From Alcanivorax sp. (lineage in GTDB: Bacteria; Pseudomonadota; Gammaproteobacteria; Pseudomonadales; Alcanivoracaceae): a DNA stretch of 64,000 bases. Positions 21,755-31,413 of the stretch are shown here, in pieces. Position 1 is the stretch's first letter; each line of letters begins with the position of its first letter. The position numbers and the translations under genes were made by a program. The notes beneath the pieces were generated by a model. It was not told the origin of the DNA, did not search any database, and was given only the letters and a program-made list of their open reading frames with translations. Location: positions 496,001 to 560,000 of the forward strand of contig JAIUME010000001.1 in assembly GCA_022565695.1 (NCBI GenBank), in the 5' to 3' direction.

Positions 21755-22468
21755 ATGATACAGCTGGATCGTGTCAGCAAGCGCTATACCAGCCCCGGCA
21801 TGGGCAGCAAGGATGCACTGAAGCAGGTATCGCTGAAGCTGCCCGCCGGCGAGCTGACGTTTCTCACCGGGCACTCCGGTGCCGGCAAAAGCACGCTGTT
21901 GAAACTGATCATGATGATCGAGCGACCGACCGCCGGCGAGATTCTGGTGGATGGTATCCCGCTCAATCGCGTTGGCCGCAGCGGCATTCCGCTGGTGCGC
22001 CGCCGTATCGGCATGGTGCACCAGAACCATCAACTGCTGTTTGATCGCAGCGTCTATGACAATGTGGCGCTGCCGCTGGTGATCGCCGGTTTCCCCCACG
22101 CCGACATCGGCAAGCGCGTGCGCGCAGCGCTCGACAAGGTCGGCCTGCTGAGCAAGGAAAAGCTCAATCCCATGATGCTGTCCGGCGGTGAGCAACAGCG
22201 CGTCGGCATCGCCCGGGCCGTGGTCAACAAGCCGCCGTTGCTGCTGGCGGATGAGCCCACCGGTAATCTTGATCCGGAGCTGTCTGCGGAAATCATGGAC
22301 CTGTTCAAGGACTTTGCCCGCGTTGGCGTGGCGGTGATGATCGCCACCCACGACCTCTCCCTGATTGCCCGCTACAGCCACCGGTTGCTGACCCTGCGCG
22401 AAGGCCATCTGGTCGCAGACCGGGATGAGACGGCGGACGACGAGGCTGGCAACGGGAGCCCGACATGA
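21755..22468 (+). CDS. ftsE: Cell division ATP-binding protein FtsE
   Basis: 237 aa ABC ATPase that works with FtsX at the septum to control peptidoglycan hydrolases. Walker [10 protein letters not shown], signature [14 protein letters not shown], Walker [14 protein letters not shown] and the His switch in MIATHD are all present. It overlaps ftsX by 4 bp. Length is slightly above the common ~222 aa because of an acidic C-terminal extension ([10 protein letters not shown]). Confidence 0.96.
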   Translation: MIQLDRVSKRYTSPGMGSKDALKQVSLKLPAGELTFLTGHSGAGKSTLLKLIMMIERPTAGEILVDGIPLNRVGRSGIPLVRRRIGMVHQNHQLLFDRSVYDNVALPLVIAGFPHADIGKRVRAALDKVGLLSKEKLNPMMLSGGEQQRVGIARAVVNKPPLLLADEPTGNLDPELSAEIMDLFKDFARVGVAVMIATHDLSLIARYSHRLLTLREGHLVADRDETADDEAGNGSPT

Positions 22469-23499
22469 CCGCCAAACGTCCGGGTCGTAATGCGACACCC
22501 CTGAAGCCGAAGCGCGCCGCGCCCGTGGCACCGCCGCGTCGCAGCAGCGGTGCCCGCGCCGCACGCAGCGCCTGGCGCGACCGACTGGATTCCTGGCGTT
22601 TGCATCATCGGGATTCGGCACGCGATGCGCTGCAGCGTATGCGCGCGGCGCCCTCTGCCACCGCCATGACGGTGCTGGTGATTGCCATTGCCCTGGCGCT
22701 GCCAGCCGGTATTACCGTGTTGCTGGAAAATGCCCAGGCAGCGACCCGCGACTGGGACGGCAACGCGCATCTGTCGGTATTCCTGAATGCCGACGTGGAC
22801 AGCAGCCAGCAGCGCGCGCTGGCCGAAGCCTGGCAGCAACGTGATGATGTGGAGCGTACCCAGGCGGTCACCCGCGAGCAGGCCCTGGCGGAATTCCGCG
22901 AGTTGTCGGGTTTCGGCGATGTGCTGGATGCGTTGCCGGACAATCCACTGCCGCCACTGATCATGGTCTATCCCGTGGACGCCCACCCGGATCGGCTGGC
23001 CGCGCTGCAAGCGGCCCTGAATGCAATGCCGGAGGTCGATCTGGCCCAGCTGGACGTGCTCTGGGTGCAGCGCCTGCATGCCATGATCGAGCTGGCAGGC
23101 CGGATCGTGGGGGCCCTGACCCTGGCACTGGCGCTGGCCGTGGTGCTGGTGGTGGTGAATACCATTCGCCTGGCCATCGAGAGCCGCCGCGAGGAGATCG
23201 TGGTGATCAAGCTGGTGGGCGGCACGGATGGCTTTGTGCGCCGCCCGTTCCTGTATACCGGCTTCTGGTTCGGGCTGGCGGGTGGGCTGGTGTCCGTGGT
23301 GCTGGTGCAGAGCGCCATGCTGTGGATCGGCTCGCCCATCGACGAGTTGACGGCCCTGTACGAAAGTGAGTACTCGCTTATCGGGATCGGCTTTGTCAAT
23401 GCGCTGGTGCTCCCGGTCTTTGCTGGCCTGCTGGGCCTGATGGGCGCCTGGCTGGCGGTGTCCCGCCACCTCAATGACATCGATCCGCAGCTGCTTTGA
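22465..23499 (+). CDS. ftsX: Cell division protein FtsX
   Basis: 344 aa permease-like partner of FtsE. A basic cytoplasmic N-tail (residues ~1-55, many Arg/Ala/Pro) precedes TM1 (TVLVIAIALALPAGITVLLE). The periplasmic loop (~80-205) that recruits hydrolase activators follows, then TMs at ~212-230, ~260-285 and ~310-335. ESRREEIVVIKLVGGTD before TM3 is the conserved FtsE-coupling segment. The start overlaps ftsE. Confidence 0.95.
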   Translation: MTAKRPGRNATPLKPKRAAPVAPPRRSSGARAARSAWRDRLDSWRLHHRDSARDALQRMRAAPSATAMTVLVIAIALALPAGITVLLENAQAATRDWDGNAHLSVFLNADVDSSQQRALAEAWQQRDDVERTQAVTREQALAEFRELSGFGDVLDALPDNPLPPLIMVYPVDAHPDRLAALQAALNAMPEVDLAQLDVLWVQRLHAMIELAGRIVGALTLALALAVVLVVVNTIRLAIESRREEIVVIKLVGGTDGFVRRPFLYTGFWFGLAGGLVSVVLVQSAMLWIGSPIDELTALYESEYSLIGIGFVNALVLPVFAGLLGLMGAWLAVSRHLNDIDPQLL

Positions 23500-23586
23500 C
23501 AGGTCGGACACGCTGGGCAAGCAGCGGGCCAGGCGGGTGATAGGCAGGTGATAGCCGGGGGCTATTGCGGGAACAAATCCGCACCC

Positions 23587-23613
23587 TTAGCACTCAAAGG
23601 CAACGAGTGCTAA
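23587..23613. promoter_or_regulatory. CIRCE element (HrcA operator) upstream of rpoH
   Basis: The sequence reads TTAGCACTC, nine bases, GAGTGCTAA, an exact match to the CIRCE consensus with its N9 spacer and perfect 9-bp arms. It lies 27 bp before the rpoH start, overlapping the expected promoter/leader. HrcA binds CIRCE and is normally released on heat stress. hrcA itself is not in this window. Confidence 0.93.
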
Positions 23614-23640
23614 TATCCTGCGCAAGGTGATTGAAGGAAC

Positions 23641-24507
23641 ATGACCATGCAACTGCAGAAAATTGATGCCCTGCAACTGATGAACGTGCCCGGCGGCAGC
23701 CTGGACAGCTATATTTCTGCTGTCAGCGCTGTGCCGATACTGAGCGCCGAAGATGAGCGTGCACTGGCAGAGCGGTTGTTTTATCACGATGACATCGACG
23801 CGGCGCGCAGTCTGGTGCTCTCGCACCTGCGCTTCGTGGTACATATTGCCCGCAGCTACACGGGTTACGGGTTGCCGCTGGGTGATCTGGTCCAGGAAGG
23901 CAATGTCGGCCTGATGAAAGCGGTGCGCCGCTTCGACCCGAGCGTTGGCGTGCGGCTGGTGAGCTTCGCCGTGCACTGGATCAAGGCCGAAATCCACGAA
24001 TTCGTCCTCAAGAACTGGCGCATCGTGAAAGTGGCGACCACCAAATCGCAGCGCAAGCTGTTCTTCAACCTGCGCGGCGCCAAGAAGCGTCTGGCGCGAC
24101 TGACCCCGGAAGAGACCCAGCGTGTGGCCGATGATCTCGGTGTCAGCACGCGGGATGTCCGCGAGATGGAAGGACGGCTGGCGGCATTCGATGCCTCGTT
24201 TGACGGGCCCATGGATGACGACGAAGACAGCCCGGTGGTGTCTCCGGCCCAGTACCTGCAGGCCGAGGGCGGCGATCCGGCGGATATTCTTGCCGATCAG
24301 GACTGGCAGGAGCAGAGCAGCCGGCGTCTGGGTTCGGCCTTGCTGAGTCTGGATGAGCGCAGCCGCGACATTCTCGAGCGGCGCTGGCTGGCGGAAGACA
24401 AGACCACGTTGCAGGATCTGGCCAACCAGTACGGTGTATCGGCCGAACGCATCCGGCAGCTGGAAAACGCCGCGATCGGCAAATTGCGCAATGCGATGGT
24501 GGCCTGA
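23641..24507 (+). CDS. rpoH: Heat-shock RNA polymerase sigma factor sigma-32
   Basis: 288 aa. Group 3 sigma factor that drives chaperone and protease genes. Region 1.2/2 runs through [19 protein letters not shown] and [24 protein letters not shown]. The RpoH box QRKLFFNLR, used for core binding and DnaK/FtsH control, is present. Region 4.2 ends [33 protein letters not shown] lies before the ATG; a second ATG two codons on is also possible. A CIRCE operator upstream implies HrcA control. Confidence 0.97.
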   Translation: MTMQLQKIDALQLMNVPGGSLDSYISAVSAVPILSAEDERALAERLFYHDDIDAARSLVLSHLRFVVHIARSYTGYGLPLGDLVQEGNVGLMKAVRRFDPSVGVRLVSFAVHWIKAEIHEFVLKNWRIVKVATTKSQRKLFFNLRGAKKRLARLTPEETQRVADDLGVSTRDVREMEGRLAAFDASFDGPMDDDEDSPVVSPAQYLQAEGGDPADILADQDWQEQSSRRLGSALLSLDERSRDILERRWLAEDKTTLQDLANQYGVSAERIRQLENAAIGKLRNAMVA

Positions 24508-24558
24508 CCCGCTTCAGGGCTGTGCGCCTCAACCCTGATGTCGATCTCAGGTAGAATG

Positions 24559-24585
24559 AACGCCGCCTTCGGGCGGCGTTTTTGT
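24559..24585 (+). terminator. Intrinsic terminator after rpoH
   Basis: Stem AACGCCGCC/GGCGGCGTT with a TTCG tetraloop and a following T-run. Confidence 0.9.
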
Positions 24586-24612
24586 GTCCACTATTCTTGC
24601 GAGGGTGCACGG

Positions 24613-24999
24613 ATGAAAATGCTGTTGATACTGGGTGCCCTGAATGCGGCATTGGCGGTGGTCTGCGGTGCCTTTGGTGCCCACGGCCTCAAGGCCCGTG
24701 TCGAAGCGGGCCTGCTGGAGGCCGGGCGGCTGGATACCTGGGCCACGGCCAGCGAGTATCATTTCTTCCAGGCCCTGGGCCTGCTGCTGGTCGGGTTGCT
24801 GGCGAAGCAGTTCAGCGCCGCTGTGGGTATCGTGACCGCAGGCTGGATACTCTTTGCCGGCATGCTGGTCTTCAGTGGCAGCCTCTATCTGCTGGTGCTC
24901 ACCGGCCAGCGCTGGCTCGGCGCCGTGACACCCTTCGGCGGCACCCTGCTGATCATCGGCTGGGTCTGGCTCGCCTTTTCGCTCTACAAAACGGTCTGA
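24613..24999 (+). CDS. DUF423 (YgdD-like) small integral membrane protein
   Basis: 128 aa with four hydrophobic segments. The N-terminus LGALNAALAVVCGAFGAHGLK and the ATASEYHFFQALGLLLVGLL segment are characteristic of DUF423/YgdD; no biochemical role is established. I begin at ATG 24613, preceded by GAGGGTG. It sits just 5 bp before thiS and may be the first gene of a run through argE. Confidence 0.85.
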   Translation: MKMLLILGALNAALAVVCGAFGAHGLKARVEAGLLEAGRLDTWATASEYHFFQALGLLLVGLLAKQFSAAVGIVTAGWILFAGMLVFSGSLYLLVLTGQRWLGAVTPFGGTLLIIGWVWLAFSLYKTV

Positions 25000-25004
25000 C
25001 AGCA

Positions 25005-25202
25005 ATGCAACTTCAGGTTAACGGTGACACGCTGGCATTCGAGGGCGAGACCATCGCCGATTTGCTGGTGGTGCTCGAGATCAGTGGCCGGCGTCTGGCG
25101 GTGGAGGTGAATCGCGACATCGTGCCCAAAGGCGAACATGGCAGCTACCGGCTGCAGGACGGCGATGAGGTGGAAATTGTCCATGCCATTGGCGGGGGCT
25201 GA
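25005..25202 (+). CDS. thiS: Sulfur carrier protein ThiS
   Basis: 65 aa ubiquitin-like sulfur carrier for the thiazole half of thiamine. It starts MQLQVNGDTLAFEGETIADLL and ends IVHAIGGG, with the C-terminal Gly-Gly that is adenylated and thiocarboxylated. The next gene is its partner thiG, the usual arrangement. No TPP riboswitch recognised upstream. Confidence 0.93.
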   Translation: MQLQVNGDTLAFEGETIADLLVVLEISGRRLAVEVNRDIVPKGEHGSYRLQDGDEVEIVHAIGGG

Positions 25203-25250
25203 CCGTCGGGCGACACAAAATCCATCCGCAGTGATCAGACAGGAGCAGCA

Positions 25251-26063
25251 ATGAGTGATTCACACGTGTCCGGGGCGCAGGCGTCTGCCGATACCTTTCA
25301 GGTAGCGGGCAAGACCTATCAATCGCGTCTGTTGATCGGCACCGGCAAGTATCGGGATTTCGACGAGACCCGCGCCGCAATCGAAATGAGCGGTGCGGAA
25401 ATTGTCACAGTGGCGATTCGGCGCACGAACATCGGCCAGAATGCCGGTGAACCGAATCTGCTGGATTTTATTTCTCCGGACAAATACACCATCCTGCCCA
25501 ATACCGCCGGGTGTTATACCGCCGCCGACGCGGTACGCACCTGCAAGCTGGCCCGGGAGCTTCTGGATGGCCACGATCTGGTCAAACTGGAAGTGCTGGG
25601 CGACCAGAAAACCCTGTATCCACAGATGCGCGAAACCCTGATCGCCGCCGAGCAGCTGGTGGCGGATGGATTCAAGGTGATGGTGTACACCAACGACGAT
25701 CCCATTGCGGCAAAGACGCTGGAAGAAATGGGTTGCGTGGCGGTGATGCCGCTGGGCTCGCTGATCGGCTCGGGGCTGGGCATTCTCAATCCCCACAATA
25801 TCCGCATCATTATCGAAGAAGCCCGTGTGCCGATCATCGTCGATGCCGGTGTGGGCACCGCCAGTGATGCAGCGCTGGCCATGGAGCTGGGCTGTGAGGG
25901 CGTGTTGATGAACTCGGCCATTGCTCATGCCGGTCAGCCGGTGTTGATGGCGAGCGCCATGAAAAAAGCCATCGAAGCAGGTCGCGAGGCGTTTCTGGCC
26001 GGGCGCATGCCGCGCAAGGCCTACGCCAGTGCCTCCTCGCCGCTGGACGGGCTGGTGCGCTGA
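25251..26063 (+). CDS. thiG: Thiazole synthase ThiG
   Basis: 270 aa TIM-barrel enzyme joining 1-deoxy-xylulose-5-phosphate, ThiS-thiocarboxylate and dehydroglycine into the thiazole phosphate. The Schiff-base Lys sits in [35 protein letters not shown] and LMNSAIAHA are the conserved phosphate-binding and barrel motifs. AGGAG precedes the ATG. The stop overlaps the argE start by one base. Confidence 0.96.
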   Translation: MSDSHVSGAQASADTFQVAGKTYQSRLLIGTGKYRDFDETRAAIEMSGAEIVTVAIRRTNIGQNAGEPNLLDFISPDKYTILPNTAGCYTAADAVRTCKLARELLDGHDLVKLEVLGDQKTLYPQMRETLIAAEQLVADGFKVMVYTNDDPIAAKTLEEMGCVAVMPLGSLIGSGLGILNPHNIRIIIEEARVPIIVDAGVGTASDAALAMELGCEGVLMNSAIAHAGQPVLMASAMKKAIEAGREAFLAGRMPRKAYASASSPLDGLVR

Positions 26064-27259
26064 TGGACGCCCGGCCGGTGCAGAGACATTCCGTTCAGAG
26101 ACAGTTAGTGCAGACACAACTGGCAGCGCTAGTAGGGTTTGCCACCGTCTCCCGGGAGTCGAATCTGGCGTTGATTGATTACGCCGAGGCCTGGCTGACG
26201 GAGCATGGTGCGGTGTGTGAACGCATTGCCAGCGACGACGGCACCAAGGCCAACCTGCTGGCCCGAATTGGTCCCGCAGTGGCCGGTGGTGTGGTGCTGT
26301 CCGGACACACCGATGTGGTGCCGGTGGCGGGCCAGGACTGGCACAGCGATCCGTTTGTGCTGACCCCCGGCGACGCCGACCGGCTATACGGGCGCGGCAC
26401 CTGTGACATGAAAGGGTTTCTCGCCTGCGCCCTGGCCATGGTGCCGGGGTGGTCGCAGGCGGATCTGCGGCGTCCGATCTATCTGGCGCTGTCCTACGAC
26501 GAAGAAGTCGGGTGCCTGGGCGCGCCGCGCATGATTGAACGTTTGCTGGCGCAGCATCCGCGTCCGGCTGCGGTGATTGTTGGCGAACCGACGCTGATGC
26601 AACCGGTGGTGGCCCACAAGGGCAGTACCAACCTGCGCACGACGGTGACAGGCAAGGCGGCGCACTCCAGCCAGATCGATCAGGGTGTCTCGGCGATACA
26701 TCTGGCGGCGCGGCTGGTGACGGCCATCGAAGACGTCATGACCGCTTTGCGTGCCGAAGGGCGCACTGACGAGGCGTTCAATATTGCCCATTCGACCCTG
26801 CACGTGGGGCGCATCCAGGGCGGCATTGCCATCAATGTCATGGCGCCTGAATGCCATTTTGATTGGGAAATTCGCCATCTGCCGACGGATCACTTCGAGG
26901 AGCTGCTGGCCCGGGTCGAGGTGCGGGCAGAGGCGCTGGTGGCGGAGCACGGCCGAGGCCTGGCCGATGTCTCAGTGCGCACCGAGCGGCTGACGGCCAC
27001 CGTGCCGCCCCTGGCCAACCGGGACAACGGCGCGGCCCTTGCGCTGTGCAACAGATTGATCGGCGAGCTGCCCACAGAGCAGGTGGCCTACGCCACGGAA
27101 GCCGGCCAGTTTCAGCAGGCCGGCTTGCCGACCGTCATATGCGGCCCGGGCAGTATCCGTCAGGCGCACCAGCCGGATGAGTTCATCACGCTGGATCAGC
27201 TCGATGCCTGCACGGCCTTTCTGCACGCACTGACGCACGATCTGACACAACAAGGTTGA
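26063..27259 (+). CDS. argE: Acetylornithine deacetylase (M20 family)
   Basis: 398 aa metallo-amidase converting N-acetylornithine to ornithine in arginine synthesis. M20 metal ligands: His in LSGHTDVVPV, Asp in GRGTCDMKGF, the catalytic/ligand Glu pair in SYDEEVGCLG, and GPGSIRQAHQPDE near the end. The family is easily confused with DapE, but the layout (HTDVVPV, GTCDMKGFLA) is ArgE-like. Its ATG shares a base with the thiG stop. Confidence 0.88.
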   Translation: MDARPVQRHSVQRQLVQTQLAALVGFATVSRESNLALIDYAEAWLTEHGAVCERIASDDGTKANLLARIGPAVAGGVVLSGHTDVVPVAGQDWHSDPFVLTPGDADRLYGRGTCDMKGFLACALAMVPGWSQADLRRPIYLALSYDEEVGCLGAPRMIERLLAQHPRPAAVIVGEPTLMQPVVAHKGSTNLRTTVTGKAAHSSQIDQGVSAIHLAARLVTAIEDVMTALRAEGRTDEAFNIAHSTLHVGRIQGGIAINVMAPECHFDWEIRHLPTDHFEELLARVEVRAEALVAEHGRGLADVSVRTERLTATVPPLANRDNGAALALCNRLIGELPTEQVAYATEAGQFQQAGLPTVICGPGSIRQAHQPDEFITLDQLDACTAFLHALTHDLTQQG

Positions 27260-27319
27260 CCTTGCCACAGTGGCAGGCTTTACACAGGGAATGAGACGGC
27301 GGCATCACAGGAGGACATC

Positions 27320-27979
27320 ATGGATGACATCAGTCTTGCGGCGCAGCTGCGCCGTCCCGCTGGCGATGATGCCAGCGCCATCGGCGAGAAAATGAATATC
27401 TCCAATGCTGCGGTGAACCGGCAGGCCATCGGCATGCTGGGGCTGTCGGCACCTCAGCGCGTGCTGGAAATCGGCCCGGGCAACGGGGCCTTTATCGAGG
27501 AGATTGTTGCGGATACTGCCGGCGAGGCGACAGGGGTCCACTACACCGGGCTGGACTGGTCTGCCGCCATGGTCGAGGAGGCATCCCGCCGCAATGCGGC
27601 GCTGGTCCGCAGCGGCTGTGTGCAACTGCTGCACGGTGATGCGGCCGCGTTGCCTTTTTCGGCAGCATCGTTTGAGCGTGTGATGGCGGTGAATGCCCTG
27701 TATTTCTGGCAGCCACCGTTGCAGTACCTGGCTGAAATACGCCGGGTAATGACGCCGGATGGCCTGCTCTGTCTTGCCTTCGGCGACAAGGCCTTCATGC
27801 GCCATCTGCCTTTCACCGCCCACGGTTTTTCCCTGTATGACAGCGACGATGTGGGTGCCCTGCTGACACAGGCCGGGCTGCACGTGGTGAGCGTGCGCCG
27901 CTTCCATGAACATGCCAGAGGTATCACCGGCGGTGAGCTGGACAAGACCTTCATTCTGATGACCGCAAGGCCTGCCTGA
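27320..27979 (+). CDS. Class I SAM-dependent methyltransferase (UbiE/Methyltransf_11-like)
   Basis: 219 aa. SAM motif I is VLEIGPGNGAFIEEI (~residues 46-60) and motif II/III GDAAALPFSAASFERVMAVNALYFW. No substrate-specific motif recognised; a small-molecule methyltransferase is most likely. AGGAGG lies before the ATG. Followed by the YCII/sigma factor cluster after 73 bp. Confidence 0.8.
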   Translation: MDDISLAAQLRRPAGDDASAIGEKMNISNAAVNRQAIGMLGLSAPQRVLEIGPGNGAFIEEIVADTAGEATGVHYTGLDWSAAMVEEASRRNAALVRSGCVQLLHGDAAALPFSAASFERVMAVNALYFWQPPLQYLAEIRRVMTPDGLLCLAFGDKAFMRHLPFTAHGFSLYDSDDVGALLTQAGLHVVSVRRFHEHARGITGGELDKTFILMTARPA

Positions 27980-28052
27980 ATACGATGGTGTCGAATGGGC
28001 GGGCGCCCGGGCGACCAGAGAGACATCTCTCTCGTTGTGATCGGAGCCCGCC

Positions 28053-28490
28053 ATGCAATACATCTGCCTGATTTACCTTGATGAACGGCGTCTGGCGGCG
28101 CTTCCGGACAGCGAGCTACGTGCGTTGCAGGCGCAGTCGGCCCGATGTGAAGCGGACTGGCGCGCAGAGGGTCTGCTGGTGGCCGCCGAGGCACTGGGCT
28201 CGGTAGAGTTGGCGACGACATTGTGCAATGAATGGCGCAATGAGTGGCGCAATGACCCGCAGCGTGTATCGGTGCGCCATGGCCCGGGTGCCTGCACGCC
28301 GGAACAGCTGGCGGGCATCGTCATTATCGATGCGCAGGACCTGGACGCTGCGTTGCGTCTTGCTGCGGCGCTGCCAGTCCGGCAGTTGGGCAGTGTCGAA
28401 GTGCGCCCGCTGCTCCCCGCCTCTCGCCTCGGCGTGCCCTGCCCCGCTGCCGAGCTTTCGATGACACAAGACAGCGTGGCCCCGCGATGA
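28053..28490 (+). CDS. YCII-related (DGPF-like) protein, DGPF motif degenerate
   Basis: 145 aa dimeric alpha-beta fold, starting MQYICLIYLDE and ending SVEVRPLLPAS as in YCII/DGPF proteins. Where family members have [13 protein letters not shown] this one has HGPGACTPEQLAG, so the signature is altered. A 12-bp in-frame tandem repeat (28225-28248) encodes NEWRNEWR. It overlaps the next YCII gene by 4 bp, in the operon with an ECF sigma factor, suggesting a signalling or accessory role (family function is not settled). Confidence 0.75.
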   Translation: MQYICLIYLDERRLAALPDSELRALQAQSARCEADWRAEGLLVAAEALGSVELATTLCNEWRNEWRNDPQRVSVRHGPGACTPEQLAGIVIIDAQDLDAALRLAAALPVRQLGSVEVRPLLPASRLGVPCPAAELSMTQDSVAPR

Positions 28491-28834
28491 GGTACCTGTG
28501 CCTGATCTACGGGCCGCTTGCGGAGCCCTGTGTGTTGCCACCCTGCGGGGTGCGCCACATTGAGCTGGCGTATCAGGTCTGCAATGATCCGGTGATGCAT
28601 ATTGGCGGCTCGACAGCAGAGGACGCGGTCCCCCGTCCTGCCGGGCCCAGCGGCATGTTGTTGATCGAGGCCCGGGATCTCAACGATGCCATTCGCATTG
28701 CCAGCCGGGTGCCGTTCGCCGACGGCGGCGTGGTGGAGGTGCGTCCGGTCAGAGCGCTGCAGCCGGGTGCGGCCGCAGGTGCGGCTGCAAGTGCGGCCGC
28801 AGGTGCGGCCGGCCAGGATGAGGAGAATGCTTGA
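28487..28834 (+). CDS. Short YCII-like protein with Ala/Gly-rich tail
   Basis: 115 aa. It starts [11 protein letters not shown] and keeps the second half of the fold ([28 protein letters not shown]), but the DGPF segment is deleted. The C-terminus (residues ~88-115) is a low-complexity GAAAGAAAS run from imperfect GTGCGGCCGCAG-type repeats. The stop overlaps the TTG start of the ECF sigma gene, so translation is coupled. Confidence 0.65.
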   Translation: MRYLCLIYGPLAEPCVLPPCGVRHIELAYQVCNDPVMHIGGSTAEDAVPRPAGPSGMLLIEARDLNDAIRIASRVPFADGGVVEVRPVRALQPGAAAGAAASAAAGAAGQDEENA

Positions 28835-30099
28835 GTGAGTTGACGGCACAGGCAACGGTCGAGGCGGTATACCGGGCGGAATCCCGCCGCGTGCTGGCGA
28901 CGCTGATCCGCTTGCTGGGTGATTTCGATCTGGCGGAAGAGGCGCTGCAGGAAGCCTTCATCGCGGCGGTGGAACAGTGGCCCCGCGATGGCGTGCCGGG
29001 CAACCCCCGCGCCTGGCTGGTGTCCGCCGGGCGTTTCAAGGCCATCGACAGCCTGCGCCGCCGCATGCGGTTTGATGCCTCGGTGCGCGAGCTGGCCATT
29101 CGCCTTGAGGGGCAGGACGAGGACCCGGTGACCCGCGCGCTGGAAGACAGTGTGGAAGATGACCGGCTACGTCTTATCTTTACCTGCTGCCACCCGGCGT
29201 TGCCGGAGGATGCACAGGTGGCCCTGACATTGCGGGAAGTGTGTGATCTGACCACGGAAGAAATTGCCCGGGCGTTTCTTGTCGGCACGCCGACCCTGGC
29301 CCAGCGCATTGTGCGCGCCAAGAACAAGATCCGTGACGCCGCCATTCCCTACATCGTGCCCGAGCGCAGCGAGTTGGCCGGTCGGCTGGACGCTGTGTTA
29401 CGGGTCATCTATCTGGTGTTCAATGAAGGCTACTATGCCAGCTCCGGTGAGGCGCTGGTGCGCACGGACATTTCGGCGGAAGCCGTGCGCCTGGGGCGCC
29501 TGCTGCATGAATTGCTGCCGGAACCGGAAGTGGCGGGCCTGCTGGCGCTGATGTTGCTGGCCGAAGCCCGTCGTCCGGCGCGCACCACGCCGGAAGGTGC
29601 GCCGATACTGCTGGAAGATCAGGATCGCACTTTGTGGGATCAGGCGCTGATCGCCGAGGGTGAAGCGCTGGTGGAAACGGCGCTGCGGTCGCGACGTTTC
29701 GGGCCCTACACCTTGCAGGCCGCCATCGCAGCTGTGCATGCTGAGGGGCGCAGTGCCGAAGAAACGGACTGGCCGCAGATTGTCGGTTTGTACGATGTAC
29801 TGCTGAGGGCTGCGCCCTCGCCCGTGGTGGCATTGAACCGGGCGGTGGCGGTGGCAATGCGTGATGGACCCGACACCGGGCTGGCGCTGATTGATGCCAT
29901 ACTGGAAGACGGCGATCTGCAGGAATACAGCCTGGCTCACGCTGCGCGGGCGGACATGTATCGGCGCCTGGGGCGTCAGGCGGAGGCGCGCAATGCTTAT
30001 GCCGAGGCGCTGGCCTTGTCCACACAGCAGGCCGAAAAAGATTTCTTCGCCCGGCGTTTGCGCGAGCTGGGCGGACATGAATCGGGAGAACGACAATGA
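28831..30099 (+). CDS. ECF sigma factor with C-terminal helical extension (ECF42-like)
   Basis: 422 aa, twice the usual ECF length. Sigma-70 region 2 (residues ~15-80) shows [19 protein letters not shown] and [21 protein letters not shown]. Region 4 (~125-175) shows [33 protein letters not shown]. The C-terminal ~230 residues form a TPR-like helical domain (DUF6596-type) seen in ECF42 factors, which are encoded next to DGPF proteins, as here. TTG start, with AGGAG seven bases upstream, overlaps the YCII stop. No anti-sigma gene is present. Confidence 0.88.
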   Translation: MSELTAQATVEAVYRAESRRVLATLIRLLGDFDLAEEALQEAFIAAVEQWPRDGVPGNPRAWLVSAGRFKAIDSLRRRMRFDASVRELAIRLEGQDEDPVTRALEDSVEDDRLRLIFTCCHPALPEDAQVALTLREVCDLTTEEIARAFLVGTPTLAQRIVRAKNKIRDAAIPYIVPERSELAGRLDAVLRVIYLVFNEGYYASSGEALVRTDISAEAVRLGRLLHELLPEPEVAGLLALMLLAEARRPARTTPEGAPILLEDQDRTLWDQALIAEGEALVETALRSRRFGPYTLQAAIAAVHAEGRSAEETDWPQIVGLYDVLLRAAPSPVVALNRAVAVAMRDGPDTGLALIDAILEDGDLQEYSLAHAARADMYRRLGRQAEARNAYAEALALSTQQAEKDFFARRLRELGGHESGERQ

Positions 30100-30440
30100 A
30101 ATATCTGTGCCTGGTCTACAGTGATGAGCAGTTGCTCCACAGCTTGCCGGAAAGCCCGGAAGATGCCGAGTGCCATGCGTACGCCGAGGCGGTGGCAAGT
30201 GCCGGCAAGATGGTGGCCGCAGAAGCGCTCGAACCGGTGAATACGGCGGTGACCGTGCGAGTCCGCCAGGGGCAGGTGTCGGTCACCGATGGCCCCTTTG
30301 CGGAAACCAAGGAACAGCTCACGGGGTTCTACCTGATCGAGGCCGACAGCATGGAAGAAGCCGTCAAGGTCGCAGCAGGCATCCCCCCGGCCAGGGTGGG
30401 CAGTATCGAAGTGCGGCCTGTTCGTACACTGGAGGTCTGA
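30096..30440 (+). CDS. YCII/DGPF-domain protein
   Basis: 114 aa with an intact signature ([24 protein letters not shown] is split across the DGPF motif and following strand). Begins [11 protein letters not shown] and ends [13 protein letters not shown]. It overlaps the ECF sigma gene by 4 bp and the following DUF151 gene by 3 bp. ECF42-DGPF pairs are known to be co-encoded; the intact copy is the likely functional target or effector of the sigma factor. Confidence 0.88.
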   Translation: MKYLCLVYSDEQLLHSLPESPEDAECHAYAEAVASAGKMVAAEALEPVNTAVTVRVRQGQVSVTDGPFAETKEQLTGFYLIEADSMEEAVKVAAGIPPARVGSIEVRPVRTLEV

Positions 30441-31294
30441 TGTTTTTCCAACGAATGATATTGGCCTGTGTGTGTTGTCTTGGTCTGCTCACCGGCGTCG
30501 CCGCCAGTGATGAGCCCAGGCCCGTGGATGTCACGACACTGGTGGAAGTGGAGATTGCGACGCTGGCCGTGGCCATTGATGGCTCCCCGGTGGTGTTGCT
30601 GCGAGAGCCCGGTGCCAACCGGGTCATTCCCATCTTTATCGGTCATGCCGAAGCCCAGGCGATTGCGCTGGGGTTGAGGGGCCAGCGCTTCCCTCGCCCA
30701 CTGACCCATGATCTCTTCGGCAATATTTTCGACGCCCTGGACGTGACGCTGGAGCGCGTGTTTGTGGATGATCTGGCCGGTGGCGCCTTTCTGGGCATGC
30801 TGGAGCTTCGTGTCGCCGGATTGGCCGCCCCGGTGCGGGTCGACAGTCGCCCCAGCGATGCACTCGCGCTGGCGGTGCGCTCTGGTGCCAGCATCCACGT
30901 CGCACCCAAAGTGCTGGATGCTGCCGCGCAGATTGATTACCGCGGACTGGACGATGAGCTGGTGACGGCGCTGGGGGTAACGGTCAGTGCCGTGACCGAC
31001 GAGCTGCGCGAGGCCCTGTCTCTCCCCGAGCAGGACGGGCTGCTGGTGACGGACGTCACCGGCGCGGCGGCGGACCAGGGCCTGGCAGCGGCAGCGTTGC
31101 TGCTGTCGGTCAATGGGGAAACGCCATCGTCACCGATGCACTACCTGGAACTGGTCAACGCAACCGAAGAAGGCGAAAAGGCCCGGCTGCGCTTCTGGCA
31201 GGATGGCGAGGAACATGAGATCGAGCTGGCCACGGACCAGGCGCCACGCCGTCGCGTACCGCCACCACCCCGGGGCGGTCTGCAACCTTCATAG
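30440..31294 (+). CDS. DUF151 / bifunctional nuclease family protein with PDZ-like domain, exported
   Basis: 284 aa. A signal peptide (LACVCCLGLLTGVAAS) precedes a DUF151 (BFN) domain (~residues 30-165): VLLREPGANRVIPIFIGHAEAQAIAL and RVDSRPSDALALAVRSGASIHV. A PDZ-like C-terminal domain (~190-265: LLVTDVTGAAADQGL, LLLSVNGETPSS) follows. Most BFN proteins are cytosolic, so the export signal is unusual. ATG 30440 overlaps the YCII stop. Confidence 0.8.
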   Translation: MFFQRMILACVCCLGLLTGVAASDEPRPVDVTTLVEVEIATLAVAIDGSPVVLLREPGANRVIPIFIGHAEAQAIALGLRGQRFPRPLTHDLFGNIFDALDVTLERVFVDDLAGGAFLGMLELRVAGLAAPVRVDSRPSDALALAVRSGASIHVAPKVLDAAAQIDYRGLDDELVTALGVTVSAVTDELREALSLPEQDGLLVTDVTGAAADQGLAAAALLLSVNGETPSSPMHYLELVNATEEGEKARLRFWQDGEEHEIELATDQAPRRRVPPPPRGGLQPS

Positions 31295-31413
31295 CTGTTC
31301 TACCTGGCTGTTTACATGATCCGCCGTGTCCCCCTCATGCGTTACCGGGCTATCCCGGTGGGCACGGCAACACGCCCGACTCAGATAGATAACTCAGACA
31401 GGGGTGTGCGGTG

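Noticed and set aside
25260-26117. Long minus-strand frame opposite thiG
   Set aside because: Low-complexity His/Gln-rich translation typical of antisense shadow; ThiG on the plus strand is certain.
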